DNA from: Lachnospiraceae bacterium AM48-27BH
Lineage (GTDB): Bacteria > Bacillota > Clostridia > Lachnospirales > Lachnospiraceae
NCBI GenBank assembly: GCA_003478355.1
Contig: QUFC01000046.1
Span: 1 to 31,874, forward strand
DNA length: 31,874 bases
Direction of reading: 5' to 3'
The position numbers and the translations under genes were made by a program. The stretch's first letter is position 1. Each line of letters starts with the position of its first letter. The notes beneath the pieces are model-generated. The model worked only from the letters and a program-made list of their open reading frames with translations. It was not told the origin of the DNA and made no database searches. Shown here piece after piece: positions 1-7,695 of this stretch.

Positions 1-2
1 TA

Positions 3-92
3 CTGTATAGCATGGGAAGTTTAGTACCTGATACAGTTACAGATGAGCATGTCTTGTCTGTAAAGGGTGCTGTCAGCCACCCTATGATGTAA
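3..92 (+). CDS. Possible 3' end of a TnpB-like transposase gene (partial)
   Basis: A 29-codon open frame enters from the left edge and stops with TAA at 90-92. It lies directly before a structured stretch that looks like an IS200/IS605 right end, which is where a tnpB gene normally stops. The visible residues hold no diagnostic TnpB motif (RuvC acid residues or zinc ribbon), because the gene body is outside the window. The call therefore rests on position alone. Alternative: a chance open frame inside the element's non-coding end. Confidence 0.3.
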   Translation: MYSMGSLVPDTVTDEHVLSVKGAVSHPMM

Positions 93-200
93 CGCCACTT
101 TAGATAGCATTATCTATCGGGGATTAAAGGTCGGAGGTGCAAGCCGTTCGTACGACTGGGCAGTTACAAGCCCATTACCTTTAGGTGATGGGTAGTTGAC
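93..200 (+). ncRNA. IS200/IS605-type right end / omega-RNA-like region
   Basis: The stretch ends in an almost perfect hairpin at 171-192 (arms CCCATTACCT and AGGTGATGGG around TT) followed by GTAGTTGAC at 192-200. From known TnpB elements, the right end carries a subterminal hairpin followed by a short conserved tail of this kind (for example GTAGTTCAC), and the same DNA encodes the scaffold of the guide (omega) RNA. The minus-strand copy at 31670-31771 ends in GTAGTTCAC and supports the reading. Bases from about 201 on would then be flanking DNA. That the RNA is made is inferred. Confidence 0.5.
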
Positions 201-279
201 TGTTGTGTGTTTTCTTATATAAAAACTTTCACTGGCAGAACCTGCTGCCGACAACTTCTGTGACTGCATGGCAACTCAA

Positions 280-325
280 AAAGAACCAACCACATTCTCA
301 TCACTTAAGATATGGCTGGCTCTTT
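280..325 (-). terminator. Intrinsic terminator of the peptide transporter operon
   Basis: Arms at 280-295 and 310-325 pair over all 16 positions when read on the minus strand (some G-U pairs), and the 3' arm runs into a short T-rich tract. It sits 18 bp past the stop of the last operon gene (343). Confidence 0.75.
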
Positions 326-342
326 CTATTTAATATTTTTCA

Positions 343-1794
343 CTATTTGATCGCGCTGATCGGTCTCGGCTCGATCCCCTCTGGAATCGGAATATACTCC
401 TGATCCTTCATAACCTCATCATATTCCTTCCGTGCCTTTGCGATCCGTTCCGGCTCTTCCATCATCTTGATCGCTGCCAAAGCAATGGATTTACCTGCAT
501 ACAGCATTCCCTTATGGGCGATCTCGGATTTTCCCTGGGATACCACCTGCCAGGAATGGCCCGGGGTCTGTGGCGCCCAGGTAGCGGTGTTGATCTGGGC
601 GGTTGGACACATCCAGCTGGCATCGCCTACATCAGTCGAACCACCACCGCATTTTACCAGATGAATGGTCTCGTAAGGAACAATAAAATCATTGATCCTG
701 GAGTGCTTTTTCTCTCTTAAATATTCCACATTTTCCGGGATCAGATGATCATCGATCAGGTCATCGAACACCCGTCCAGAACCATCCGGTGTCGTAGCGG
801 TATATTTCTCTGCTCTTTCATAAGCATCTTCTGTATAGGAAGGAACACCTATCTCCTGCATCGCTTCGTAAAGCGCCTGCTCCAGAACCCGGTTGGAAAC
901 CAGATTCGCACAGGACTTGATCAGCTGCTTGGAATAGGTGGTTTCTGTCATGATAGCAGCACCTTCAGCGATCTTGTCCACCCGCTTGTAAAGCTCTGCT
1001 GCCTGCCCTACCTTTGGTGCGCGGATCAGATAGATGGCTTTCGCCTCGCTCTGAACCACATTCGGGGAATAGCCGCCAGTATCGGTGATGGCATAATGGA
1101 CTCTGGCTTTATCGATCATATGTTCTCTCAAAAAATTGGTTCCTACATTCATGATCTCTAACGCATCCAGGGCACTTCGTCCCATTTCCGGACAACCAGC
1201 CGCATGAGCGCTGATTCCCTTAAACTCATAAAGCACCTGGAAATTGGCAAGGGAACTATCTTTACAGACCTGGTTCACGGTAGCCGGATGCCAGGTCAGG
1301 GCAAAATCCAGATCCTTAAATGCCCCATTTCTGGCCATAAATGCCTTACCAGAACCGCCTTCTTCACCAGGACAGCCATAGTAAACCACCGTTCCCGCAT
1401 GACCATCTTCCAGATATTTCTTGATGGCCTGCGCTGCCGCTGCGGAACCGACACCCAACAGATTGTGACCACAGCCATGACCGCTGGCTCCTTCTGTGAC
1501 TGCTTTTTTCTCGATCAGATCAGATACCTGACTTAAACCGGATAATGCGTCGAATTCGCCTAAGACTCCGACTCTTGGGGTTCCGCTTCCATACTCCGCT
1601 GTAAATGCAGTTTCCACCCCATACGCATGAGGTGTGACCAGAAATCCCTCGCTCTCGAAAAATTTCTGCAGCGCTTCTACAGACTGGAATTCCGTGAACG
1701 CAGTCTCCGCATAGCCCCAGATTTCATCACTTAGCGAAGTCAATTTATCCTGTTTCTTATCAATTTCTTCTATATATTTCTTTGCATCTATCAT
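343..1794 (-). CDS. M20 family amidohydrolase, AbgB-like (p-aminobenzoyl-glutamate hydrolase type)
   Basis: Cytoplasmic zinc peptidase/amidohydrolase of the M20D/AbgB group, which cleaves amide bonds of acyl- or aminobenzoyl-amino acids. In the 483-residue form the metal-site motifs are visible: GHGCGHN at about 105-111, GEEGG at about 143-147 and WHP at about 168-170. The length fits AbgB (about 480). The frame also allows a GTG start at 1803, but that codon overlaps the GGAGG ribosome site; the ATG at 1794 lies 8 nt from GGAGG and is preferred. It is the last gene of the oligopeptide transporter operon, about 80 bp after the second ATPase, which suggests that it works on imported substrates. 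The natural substrate cannot be read from sequence; other N-acyl-amino-acid hydrolase activities are possible. Confidence 0.88.
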   Translation of the reverse strand: MIDAKKYIEEIDKKQDKLTSLSDEIWGYAETAFTEFQSVEALQKFFESEGFLVTPHAYGVETAFTAEYGSGTPRVGVLGEFDALSGLSQVSDLIEKKAVTEGASGHGCGHNLLGVGSAAAAQAIKKYLEDGHAGTVVYYGCPGEEGGSGKAFMARNGAFKDLDFALTWHPATVNQVCKDSSLANFQVLYEFKGISAHAAGCPEMGRSALDALEIMNVGTNFLREHMIDKARVHYAITDTGGYSPNVVQSEAKAIYLIRAPKVGQAAELYKRVDKIAEGAAIMTETTYSKQLIKSCANLVSNRVLEQALYEAMQEIGVPSYTEDAYERAEKYTATTPDGSGRVFDDLIDDHLIPENVEYLREKKHSRINDFIVPYETIHLVKCGGGSTDVGDASWMCPTAQINTATWAPQTPGHSWQVVSQGKSEIAHKGMLYAGKSIALAAIKMMEEPERIAKARKEYDEVMKDQEYIPIPEGIEPRPISAIK

Positions 1795-1877
1795 GGGATC
1801 CACCTCCGAATCTGTTTCATATACTCTCCGAATCTTTTATGTTGGATTTTCCAGAAGATTCCGAGAGTGCATTTCAT

Positions 1878-2870
1878 TTATAATGCTCCATCGCCTTCAT
1901 ATTTCAGACATGCCACCCGGTGTCCCGGCGAAACCTCATGCATGGATGGTACTTTCAGAGAACATTTCTCTGTGGCATATGGACATCTGGTATGGAAAAC
2001 ACAGCCCACTGGCGGATTCATCGGTGATGGAAGATCACCCTGTAGAACCACTCTCTCCTTTTTGACATGGGGATCCGGGTTCGGCACTGCCGATAATAAT
2101 GCCTGGGCATATGGATGCAGCGGATTGGCAAATAATTCTTCTGTCTCTGCCTCCTCCATCAGATGACCAAGATACATAACACCGATCCGGTCGGAAATGT
2201 ATTTGACTACGCTCATGTCGTGTGCAATAAACAAAAAGGAAATATTGTCTTTTTCCCTTAGATCCTGCAGAAGGTTAATGATCTGTGCCTGAATGGACAC
2301 ATCCAGAGCGGACACCGGCTCATCGCAGACGATCACCTTCGGATTTAAGATCAAAGCTCTGGCCAGGCCAACTCGTTGTCTCTGCCCACCGGAAAATTCG
2401 TGGGGATAACGGTAGAAATGCTCTGGCCGCAGACCAACCTTTCCCATGATCTCCATCGCGATATCCAGACGATCCTTTTTGTTGCCAATACCATGGATTT
2501 CCAGAGTTTCCATGAGGATATCTCCCACCTTCTGCTTGGGATCCAGGGAAGTATAAGGATCCTGGAACACCATCTGGATCTTCTGGCGCATATCCGTCAT
2601 CTGTTTATCATTCAATTTTGTTATATCTTTTCCTAATACGGAAATATTTCCATCGGTAGGATCGGTCAGGCGGATCAGAGTACGTCCAAGCGTACTTTTT
2701 CCACATCCAGTCTCGCCTACCAAACCATAAATCTCGCCCTCGTGGATGGTAATATCCACGCCGTCTACTGCCTTTACATATTTTTTCGGTTTTCCAAAGC
2801 CTGTATGCACTGGGAAATACTTCCGCACACCAGTTCCCTGCAACACGATCGGTCTTTCTGTCATTCCCAT
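1878..2870 (-). CDS. oppF: Oligopeptide ABC transporter ATP-binding protein, OppF/DppF-like
   Basis: Cytoplasmic ATPase that powers peptide import, normally paired with OppD. Visible motifs: Walker A GETGCGKS, signature FSGGQRQRV, Walker B VIVCDEPVSALD, switch histidine in FIAHD, and the C-terminal oligopeptide-transporter domain with CVFHTRCPYATEKC. The frame is open to 3017, but that extension lies inside the upstream gene. The ATG at 2870 has a GGAGGGG ribosome site 8 nt away and gives 330 residues, the usual family length. A second ATG at 2864 is possible. It follows the OppD-like gene after 22 bp in the same operon. Dpp or nickel-type substrates cannot be excluded. Confidence 0.92.
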   Translation of the reverse strand: MGMTERPIVLQGTGVRKYFPVHTGFGKPKKYVKAVDGVDITIHEGEIYGLVGETGCGKSTLGRTLIRLTDPTDGNISVLGKDITKLNDKQMTDMRQKIQMVFQDPYTSLDPKQKVGDILMETLEIHGIGNKKDRLDIAMEIMGKVGLRPEHFYRYPHEFSGGQRQRVGLARALILNPKVIVCDEPVSALDVSIQAQIINLLQDLREKDNISFLFIAHDMSVVKYISDRIGVMYLGHLMEEAETEELFANPLHPYAQALLSAVPNPDPHVKKERVVLQGDLPSPMNPPVGCVFHTRCPYATEKCSLKVPSMHEVSPGHRVACLKYEGDGAL

Positions 2871-2892
2871 CACGTCTTCCCCTCCCTGATCC

Positions 2893-3885
2893 TTAAAATT
2901 CTTCCGCTGTATGAGCCATTGCCCGGTGGCACCGCACCTTCTGAGTCGGACTGATCTGCACCAGCTCTGGCATTTTCTCATGACATTTGTCCGTTGCATA
3001 AGGACATCTTGGCGCAAAACGACAGCCTGTTGGGATCTGATTTAATAATGGAACGGTTCCCTTGATCTGATGAAGGCGCTCGCCCTTCTTGCTGTCCAGC
3101 TTTGGAATCGAATCCATCAGACCGGTAGTATAAGGATGAGCCGGATGATCGAAAATATCATTTACCAGACCCTCTTCTACGATCTGGCCTAAATACATAA
3201 CGATGACTCTCTTACAGGTCTCTGCTACTACTGCCAGATCGTGGGTGATCAACATAACGCCCATGTCAAACTTGTGGTTCATTTCCACGATCAAATCCAT
3301 GATCTGTGCCTGAATGGTTACATCAAGGGCAGTGGTCGGTTCATCGGCGATCAGCACCTTCGGGCTGCAGGCCAGTGCCACTGCGATCATAACCCTCTGT
3401 CTCATACCTCCGGATAACTCAAATGGATACTGGTAAAAACGTCTCTGTGGATCCGGGATTCCAACCAGTCCTAACATCTCGATGGCCCGGTTTTTCGCCT
3501 CCTGCTTGGAGATCTTCCGGTGGATCATTAAAGATTCCATGATCTGATTTCCTACGGTAAATACCGGGTTTAAGGAACTTAAAGCATCCTGGAATACCAT
3601 AGAGATCTTCTCACCACGGATGTCCTGCATCTCCTTTTCTGATAGATCAAATAAATTTTTTCCCTCAAAACGGACTTCTCCACTGTATACAGCCAGCCGT
3701 TTTTCGTCATATAACCGCAGGATCGACTGGGAGGTAACACTTTTGCCACAGCCGGACTCTCCTACGATTCCTAACATCTCGCCCCGGTACACATCGAAGG
3801 AGACGCCGTCTATTGCTTTTAATACGCCCCGTTCCGTTTTGAACCGGGTGCCAAGGTTTACCACCTCAAGAATTTTCTCTGCCAT
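2893..3885 (-). CDS. oppD: Oligopeptide ABC transporter ATP-binding protein, OppD/DppD-like
   Basis: 330-residue ATPase with Walker A GESGCGKS, signature LSGGMRQRV, Walker B VLIADEPTTALD and the C-terminal oligopeptide domain containing CRFAPRCPYATDKC. It forms the ATPase pair with the next gene and couples ATP hydrolysis to the two permeases. The ATG at 3885 is preceded by GGGAGG at 7 nt. The upstream permease stops 14 bp before this start, so the genes are transcribed together. The choice between Opp and Dpp names is arbitrary without substrate data. Confidence 0.93.
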   Translation of the reverse strand: MAEKILEVVNLGTRFKTERGVLKAIDGVSFDVYRGEMLGIVGESGCGKSVTSQSILRLYDEKRLAVYSGEVRFEGKNLFDLSEKEMQDIRGEKISMVFQDALSSLNPVFTVGNQIMESLMIHRKISKQEAKNRAIEMLGLVGIPDPQRRFYQYPFELSGGMRQRVMIAVALACSPKVLIADEPTTALDVTIQAQIMDLIVEMNHKFDMGVMLITHDLAVVAETCKRVIVMYLGQIVEEGLVNDIFDHPAHPYTTGLMDSIPKLDSKKGERLHQIKGTVPLLNQIPTGCRFAPRCPYATDKCHEKMPELVQISPTQKVRCHRAMAHTAEEF

Positions 3886-3899
3886 CTTATCGCCTCCCG

Positions 3900-4769
3900 C
3901 TAGTTACTCATTGGATCAATAAAATCACGGATGCCATCGCCCAACAGGTTCAGGCCAAGAACCGTAACCGCTGTGAAAATACCAGGAAAAACTACCATCC
4001 ACCATGCATTGTAGATCACGGATTTTCCTTCATTTAAAATATTTCCCCAGCTGGGTGCCGGAGCCGGAACACCAGCTCCCAGAAAGCTCAATGCTGCTTC
4101 CGTGATGATGGAAGAAGCAAATACAAATGTTACCTGGACAATGATCGGGGAAAGGATATTCGGCGCCATATGCTTCCACATAATGCGGGATTTCTTCGCA
4201 CCGAGACACCGCATTGCCTCGATATAAGTCTGTTCCTTTACCACCAGTGCCTGGCCTCTTGCCAGTCTTGCCATGTTTGGGATATTGACCACGATCAGGC
4301 TGATGATCACATTTTTAATATCTGCACCCAGTACTGTCATCAAGGTAATGGCAAGTAAGGTACTTGGAATGGCCTTCAGGCCATCACAGATCCGCATGAG
4401 AATATTATCTGCCACTTTATTGGTGCTTGCATAAAGTCCGATGATAATTCCTGCAATTCCCGCGGTAATTCCTACGGTAAAACCAACCGTAAGAGAAATC
4501 CTCGCTCCATATAATACACGGGCAAACACATCTCTTCCCATGGTGTCGGTTCCAAACCAGTGGTCTGCGCTGCATCCCTGGAGACGCCTCTTGACATCCA
4601 GCGCCAGCGGATCATACCTGCAGATCAGGGGAGCCAGCACTGCCAACAGAATCATCACCGTAACCACCACAAGACCAAACACAGACGCTTTATTTTTTGT
4701 AAACTTCCGGATCCGGATTTCGCGTTGTTCCTTTTCCAGTCGTTTTTTTAACTCTTCCATGTCACCCAT
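3900..4769 (-). CDS. oppC: Oligopeptide ABC transporter permease, OppC/DppC-like
   Basis: Inner-membrane permease subunit. A cytoplasmic charged N-terminus (KKRLEKEQREIRIRKF) precedes the first membrane helix. The family N-terminal segment (PLICRYDPLALD, HWFGTDTMGRDVFARVLYGARISL) and the EAA loop (EAMRCLGAKKSRIMWKHMAPN) are clear, with about six membrane segments. The frame has a GTG at 4778, but AGGTGA lies between it and the ATG at 4769, so 4769 is preferred (289 residues); ATG 4760 is also possible. It sits 20 bp after the OppB-like gene. Confidence 0.92.
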   Translation of the reverse strand: MGDMEELKKRLEKEQREIRIRKFTKNKASVFGLVVVTVMILLAVLAPLICRYDPLALDVKRRLQGCSADHWFGTDTMGRDVFARVLYGARISLTVGFTVGITAGIAGIIIGLYASTNKVADNILMRICDGLKAIPSTLLAITLMTVLGADIKNVIISLIVVNIPNMARLARGQALVVKEQTYIEAMRCLGAKKSRIMWKHMAPNILSPIIVQVTFVFASSIITEAALSFLGAGVPAPAPSWGNILNEGKSVIYNAWWMVVFPGIFTAVTVLGLNLLGDGIRDFIDPMSN

Positions 4770-4789
4770 GTTTCTCACCTGCCTTTTAT

Positions 4790-5734
4790 TTAACTGACTC
4801 TTACTCTCGGATCTACAAATCCATACAAAATATCAATGATCATATTGATGACAACGTTGATCACCGCGATCAGGAGGACGATAGCCTGGATCACGTAATA
4901 ATCACGGCGGCCGATGGAATTGACCATCAGCTGTCCAAGTCCCGGAACTGCAAATAAGCTTTCTACCACCGCTGCGCCGGATAAGGCCTGGACAATACTC
5001 TGCCCAAAGATGGTGATCAAGATTACCAGTGTATTTTTGAACGCATGCTTGGTAAGCAGGGAAAACTCTTTTACACCTTTTGCCTTTGCCATCTTAATAT
5101 AATCACTGCCAAGAACCTCTAACATGGAAGCTCTGGTCATACGCATCATCAATGCTGCATTCATAAATCCCAAAGCAATCGCCGGTAATGTCAGCGAGCG
5201 GATATGCTCCAGAAATCCTTCACTGATCTCTTTATAACCGGAAACCGGAAAAATACGAAATTTAACTGAAAATAGCAACATCAGGAAAAGTCCCAGCAGG
5301 AAGCTCGGGAGTGAAATTCCTGCAAGGGAGATGACGGATACCACATGATCGACCGCAGAGCCTTTTTTTCTGGAAGCGATCATTCCTAACGGAATTGCGA
5401 TCACTGCTGCGATTACCAGTGCGTAGATAGCCAGAGAAATGGTCGGACGGATGTGGCTGATGATCAGAGAGCCAACGGTCTCATTATTTACCACACTCAT
5501 TCCAAAATCACCATGGAAAATATTGCCGATCCAGATGAAATACTGTTCGATCAATGGTTTATCCAGGCCCATCCGTATCCGGAGGGCCGCGATATCTTCT
5601 TCAGTTGCCAGGTCGCCCAGCATTGCGGTTGCCGGGTCACCTGGAACCAGATGAATCAATGAAAAAATGACAATTGATACAATGATTAATACAGGTATGA
5701 CGGAAATGATTCGTTTTGCAATGAATCGCTTCAT
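4790..5734 (-). CDS. oppB: Oligopeptide ABC transporter permease, OppB/DppB-like
   Basis: 314-residue membrane permease. The N-terminal helix (RIISVIPVLIIVSIVIFSLI), the HLVPGDPA motif and the EAA loop (SDYIKMAKAKGVKEFSLLTKHAFKN) are typical of OppB/DppB. It pairs with the OppC-like protein to form the channel. AAGGAGG lies 7 nt before the ATG at 5734. The binding-protein gene ends 31 bp upstream, so the order is A-B-C-D-F, the classic opp arrangement. Confidence 0.93.
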   Translation of the reverse strand: MKRFIAKRIISVIPVLIIVSIVIFSLIHLVPGDPATAMLGDLATEEDIAALRIRMGLDKPLIEQYFIWIGNIFHGDFGMSVVNNETVGSLIISHIRPTISLAIYALVIAAVIAIPLGMIASRKKGSAVDHVVSVISLAGISLPSFLLGLFLMLLFSVKFRIFPVSGYKEISEGFLEHIRSLTLPAIALGFMNAALMMRMTRASMLEVLGSDYIKMAKAKGVKEFSLLTKHAFKNTLVILITIFGQSIVQALSGAAVVESLFAVPGLGQLMVNSIGRRDYYVIQAIVLLIAVINVVINMIIDILYGFVDPRVRVS

Positions 5735-5765
5735 AGACCATCCTCCTTGTTACCTACGAGTATTT

Positions 5766-7406
5766 TTATTCCTTAATTCCGGCGTTATAGAATTTTGGAC
5801 CGCCGCTGTACATATTCACACCCTCCAGATCTTTATCCATGGCAAACATTCCAAGATAATGACCTGGGCAGATGATTGGAAGATATTCCCAGGAATAGCC
5901 CTGTAACTCATCCCATTTGGCTTTTGCGTCATCCAGAGTTGTTGCAGATGTCATTTCGCTAAACAGAGTTGACAATTTTTCATCATCAGACCAGCCCGGA
6001 TAAGCGCTGCCATAATAAAGCTTTAAGGATGGAACCGGAACCTCTGCAAATGTGGTAATGTACATATCATACAAACTTGGATCTTTCCGGTAATCCGTTA
6101 AGGTTGCCCAGTCTACAATGGTCAATTCCACAGGAACACCAATTTCTTCCAGTTCAGATTTTAATACCACTGCCATACTGTCCATTTTATTTAAAGTAGC
6201 AGCCAGGATACGGAAAGTACTTCCGTCATAACCGCCCTCTGCCAGGATCTCTTTGGCCTTTTCCGGATCATGAAGGTTATAATTCTCACTTCCGGCTTCA
6301 CTTGCCCAGAATGGCTGACCTGCATCCATGTAGCAGGAACCTAATTCATATCCACTGCCAAAGCAGGAGGTTAATACTTCGTCACAATCAATTGCAGTGT
6401 TGACTGCAGTACGGAAATACTGTTCTGCGCCAAGGCCTTCTTTGTGGTTAAAGATAAATGCGATGGAACCCATCTGTGTTCTGGATGTAGTCAGCTCCGG
6501 ATTTGCTTCCAGTCTCGCATAATCATCATCCTTTACATTGAAAATGCAGTCATACTGTCCGGCCTCGATACCCGCTGTAGCGGTTGCCTGATCCGGAACA
6601 ATATCAAATTCCAGGGTCTTGGTCGGTGCTGCTTTATAACCTGCCCAGCCGTCCATCGGATCGCCCTCAGTTCCGTATGGAACATAATCATCAAAGCGAT
6701 CCAGTCTCACGTACTGATCCTGTTTCCACTCTGTAAATTTATATGGACCGGTTCCAATGTAATTCTTTAAGAATCCGTTGGAATCCTCATCTGCACAGGC
6801 TTCTGCTGTTGTGATGGCTGCTGGCTGTGCTGCACCGGCGATCATAGCCGGCAGCAGGATCAGAGGTGTTTCACCTACGATCTTAACGGTGTAATCATCA
6901 ACCTTTTCAAATCTTGCATCGCCTACCATATTGCCTGCGGAACTGAAGCCCTCCAGCCAGCGGTTCATGGATGCGACAACATCATCTGCGGTCATCTCGC
7001 TGCCGTCATGGAACTTCACACCTTTTCGAAGTACAAAGGTGATGGTCTTGCCATCTTCACTGACCTCGTAGCTTTCACACAATTCCGGAACCGCTTCTGC
7101 CTTTGCGTTCAAGGTAACTAATTTTTCAAACACGGTTCCATCGCACATCTGACGTGCGATCAGAGTACTGTTTTTGTGAAGATCCAGAGATGGAGCCTGC
7201 TGGGAAACTGCGATATGTAATGTCTCTTTGTAAGTAGCATTGGGATCTGCCACAGCTGCTGCAGTTGTGTCTGCCGCTGTAGTATCCGCTGCTCCAGCGG
7301 TGGTGCTTCCTGCTTCTGAAGATGTGCTGCTTCCGCCGCCACATGCAGTCAGTGACATCAATGCGGCCATTGCCAGTGCCATTGCGCGTAAATGTTTTTT
7401 CTTCAT
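5766..7406 (-). CDS. oppA: Peptide ABC transporter substrate-binding lipoprotein (SBP family 5)
   Basis: 546-residue extracytoplasmic binding protein. The N-terminus has a basic stretch, a hydrophobic core and the lipobox LTAC with Cys22 as the predicted lipidated residue. A Ser/Thr/Ala-rich linker follows to about residue 50. The body has SBP_bac_5 features such as VLRKGVKFHDGSEMTADDVV and GTGPYKFTEWK. It captures peptides outside the membrane for the OppBCDF-like transporter encoded after it. A GAGGAGG-type ribosome site precedes the ATG at 7406. Expression is probably set by the promoter at 7538-7566 and the leader hairpin between them. Substrate class (dipeptide, oligopeptide, other) is not deducible. 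Confidence 0.93.
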   Translation of the reverse strand: MKKKHLRAMALAMAALMSLTACGGGSSTSSEAGSTTAGAADTTAADTTAAAVADPNATYKETLHIAVSQQAPSLDLHKNSTLIARQMCDGTVFEKLVTLNAKAEAVPELCESYEVSEDGKTITFVLRKGVKFHDGSEMTADDVVASMNRWLEGFSSAGNMVGDARFEKVDDYTVKIVGETPLILLPAMIAGAAQPAAITTAEACADEDSNGFLKNYIGTGPYKFTEWKQDQYVRLDRFDDYVPYGTEGDPMDGWAGYKAAPTKTLEFDIVPDQATATAGIEAGQYDCIFNVKDDDYARLEANPELTTSRTQMGSIAFIFNHKEGLGAEQYFRTAVNTAIDCDEVLTSCFGSGYELGSCYMDAGQPFWASEAGSENYNLHDPEKAKEILAEGGYDGSTFRILAATLNKMDSMAVVLKSELEEIGVPVELTIVDWATLTDYRKDPSLYDMYITTFAEVPVPSLKLYYGSAYPGWSDDEKLSTLFSEMTSATTLDDAKAKWDELQGYSWEYLPIICPGHYLGMFAMDKDLEGVNMYSGGPKFYNAGIKE

Positions 7407-7453
7407 AATCCAGTCCTCCTCATATTAAAAACTTTAGACAAGATAAAACTAAT

Positions 7454-7517
7454 AAAAAAAAACCAGCGCACACAAAGAACGTTTGTATCATTACCGCTAC
7501 GTCTTTGTATGCGTTGG
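7454..7517 (-). terminator. Strong hairpin plus T9 in the leader of the transporter operon
   Basis: Arms at 7463-7481 and 7500-7517 form a stem of about 17 bp with one mismatch and one bulge. On the minus strand it is followed by a run of nine T (7454-7462). It lies downstream of the promoter at 7538-7566 and upstream of the binding-protein start at 7406, so it is inside the operon leader. It could end read-through from the aminopeptidase gene, act as an attenuator, or both. The plus strand also has a T-rich flank, so it may act in both directions. Confidence 0.8.
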
Positions 7518-7537
7518 CTTTATTTTTATTGGTGCCG

Positions 7538-7566
7538 AGTATAAAGCAGATTTTTCTGACTGTCAA
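7538..7566 (-). promoter_or_regulatory. Sigma-A promoter of the peptide transporter operon
   Basis: On the minus strand TTGACA (7561-7566), a 17-nt spacer and TATACT (7538-7543). The predicted start is near 7531, giving a leader of about 125 nt to the ATG at 7406. The leader contains the terminator hairpin. Confidence 0.75.
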
Positions 7567-7695
7567 GTTTATCTGGAACAATCTTTGCTTTCTTTTCTTA
7601 CAGCCTAATATTATGAAGTCAATGCAAAAAATATGAATGTTTTTTTGATAAATAATTTATAAAAATAAGTTTTTTTGGCTTTCTACAGTTCTTTA

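Noticed and set aside
745..1161. Plus-strand open frame of 138 codons
   Set aside because: Antisense shadow of the AbgB-like amidohydrolase.
2871..3017. N-terminal extension of the OppF-like frame
   Set aside because: It overlaps the OppD-like C-terminus and has no family similarity; a better ribosome site fits the ATG at 2870.
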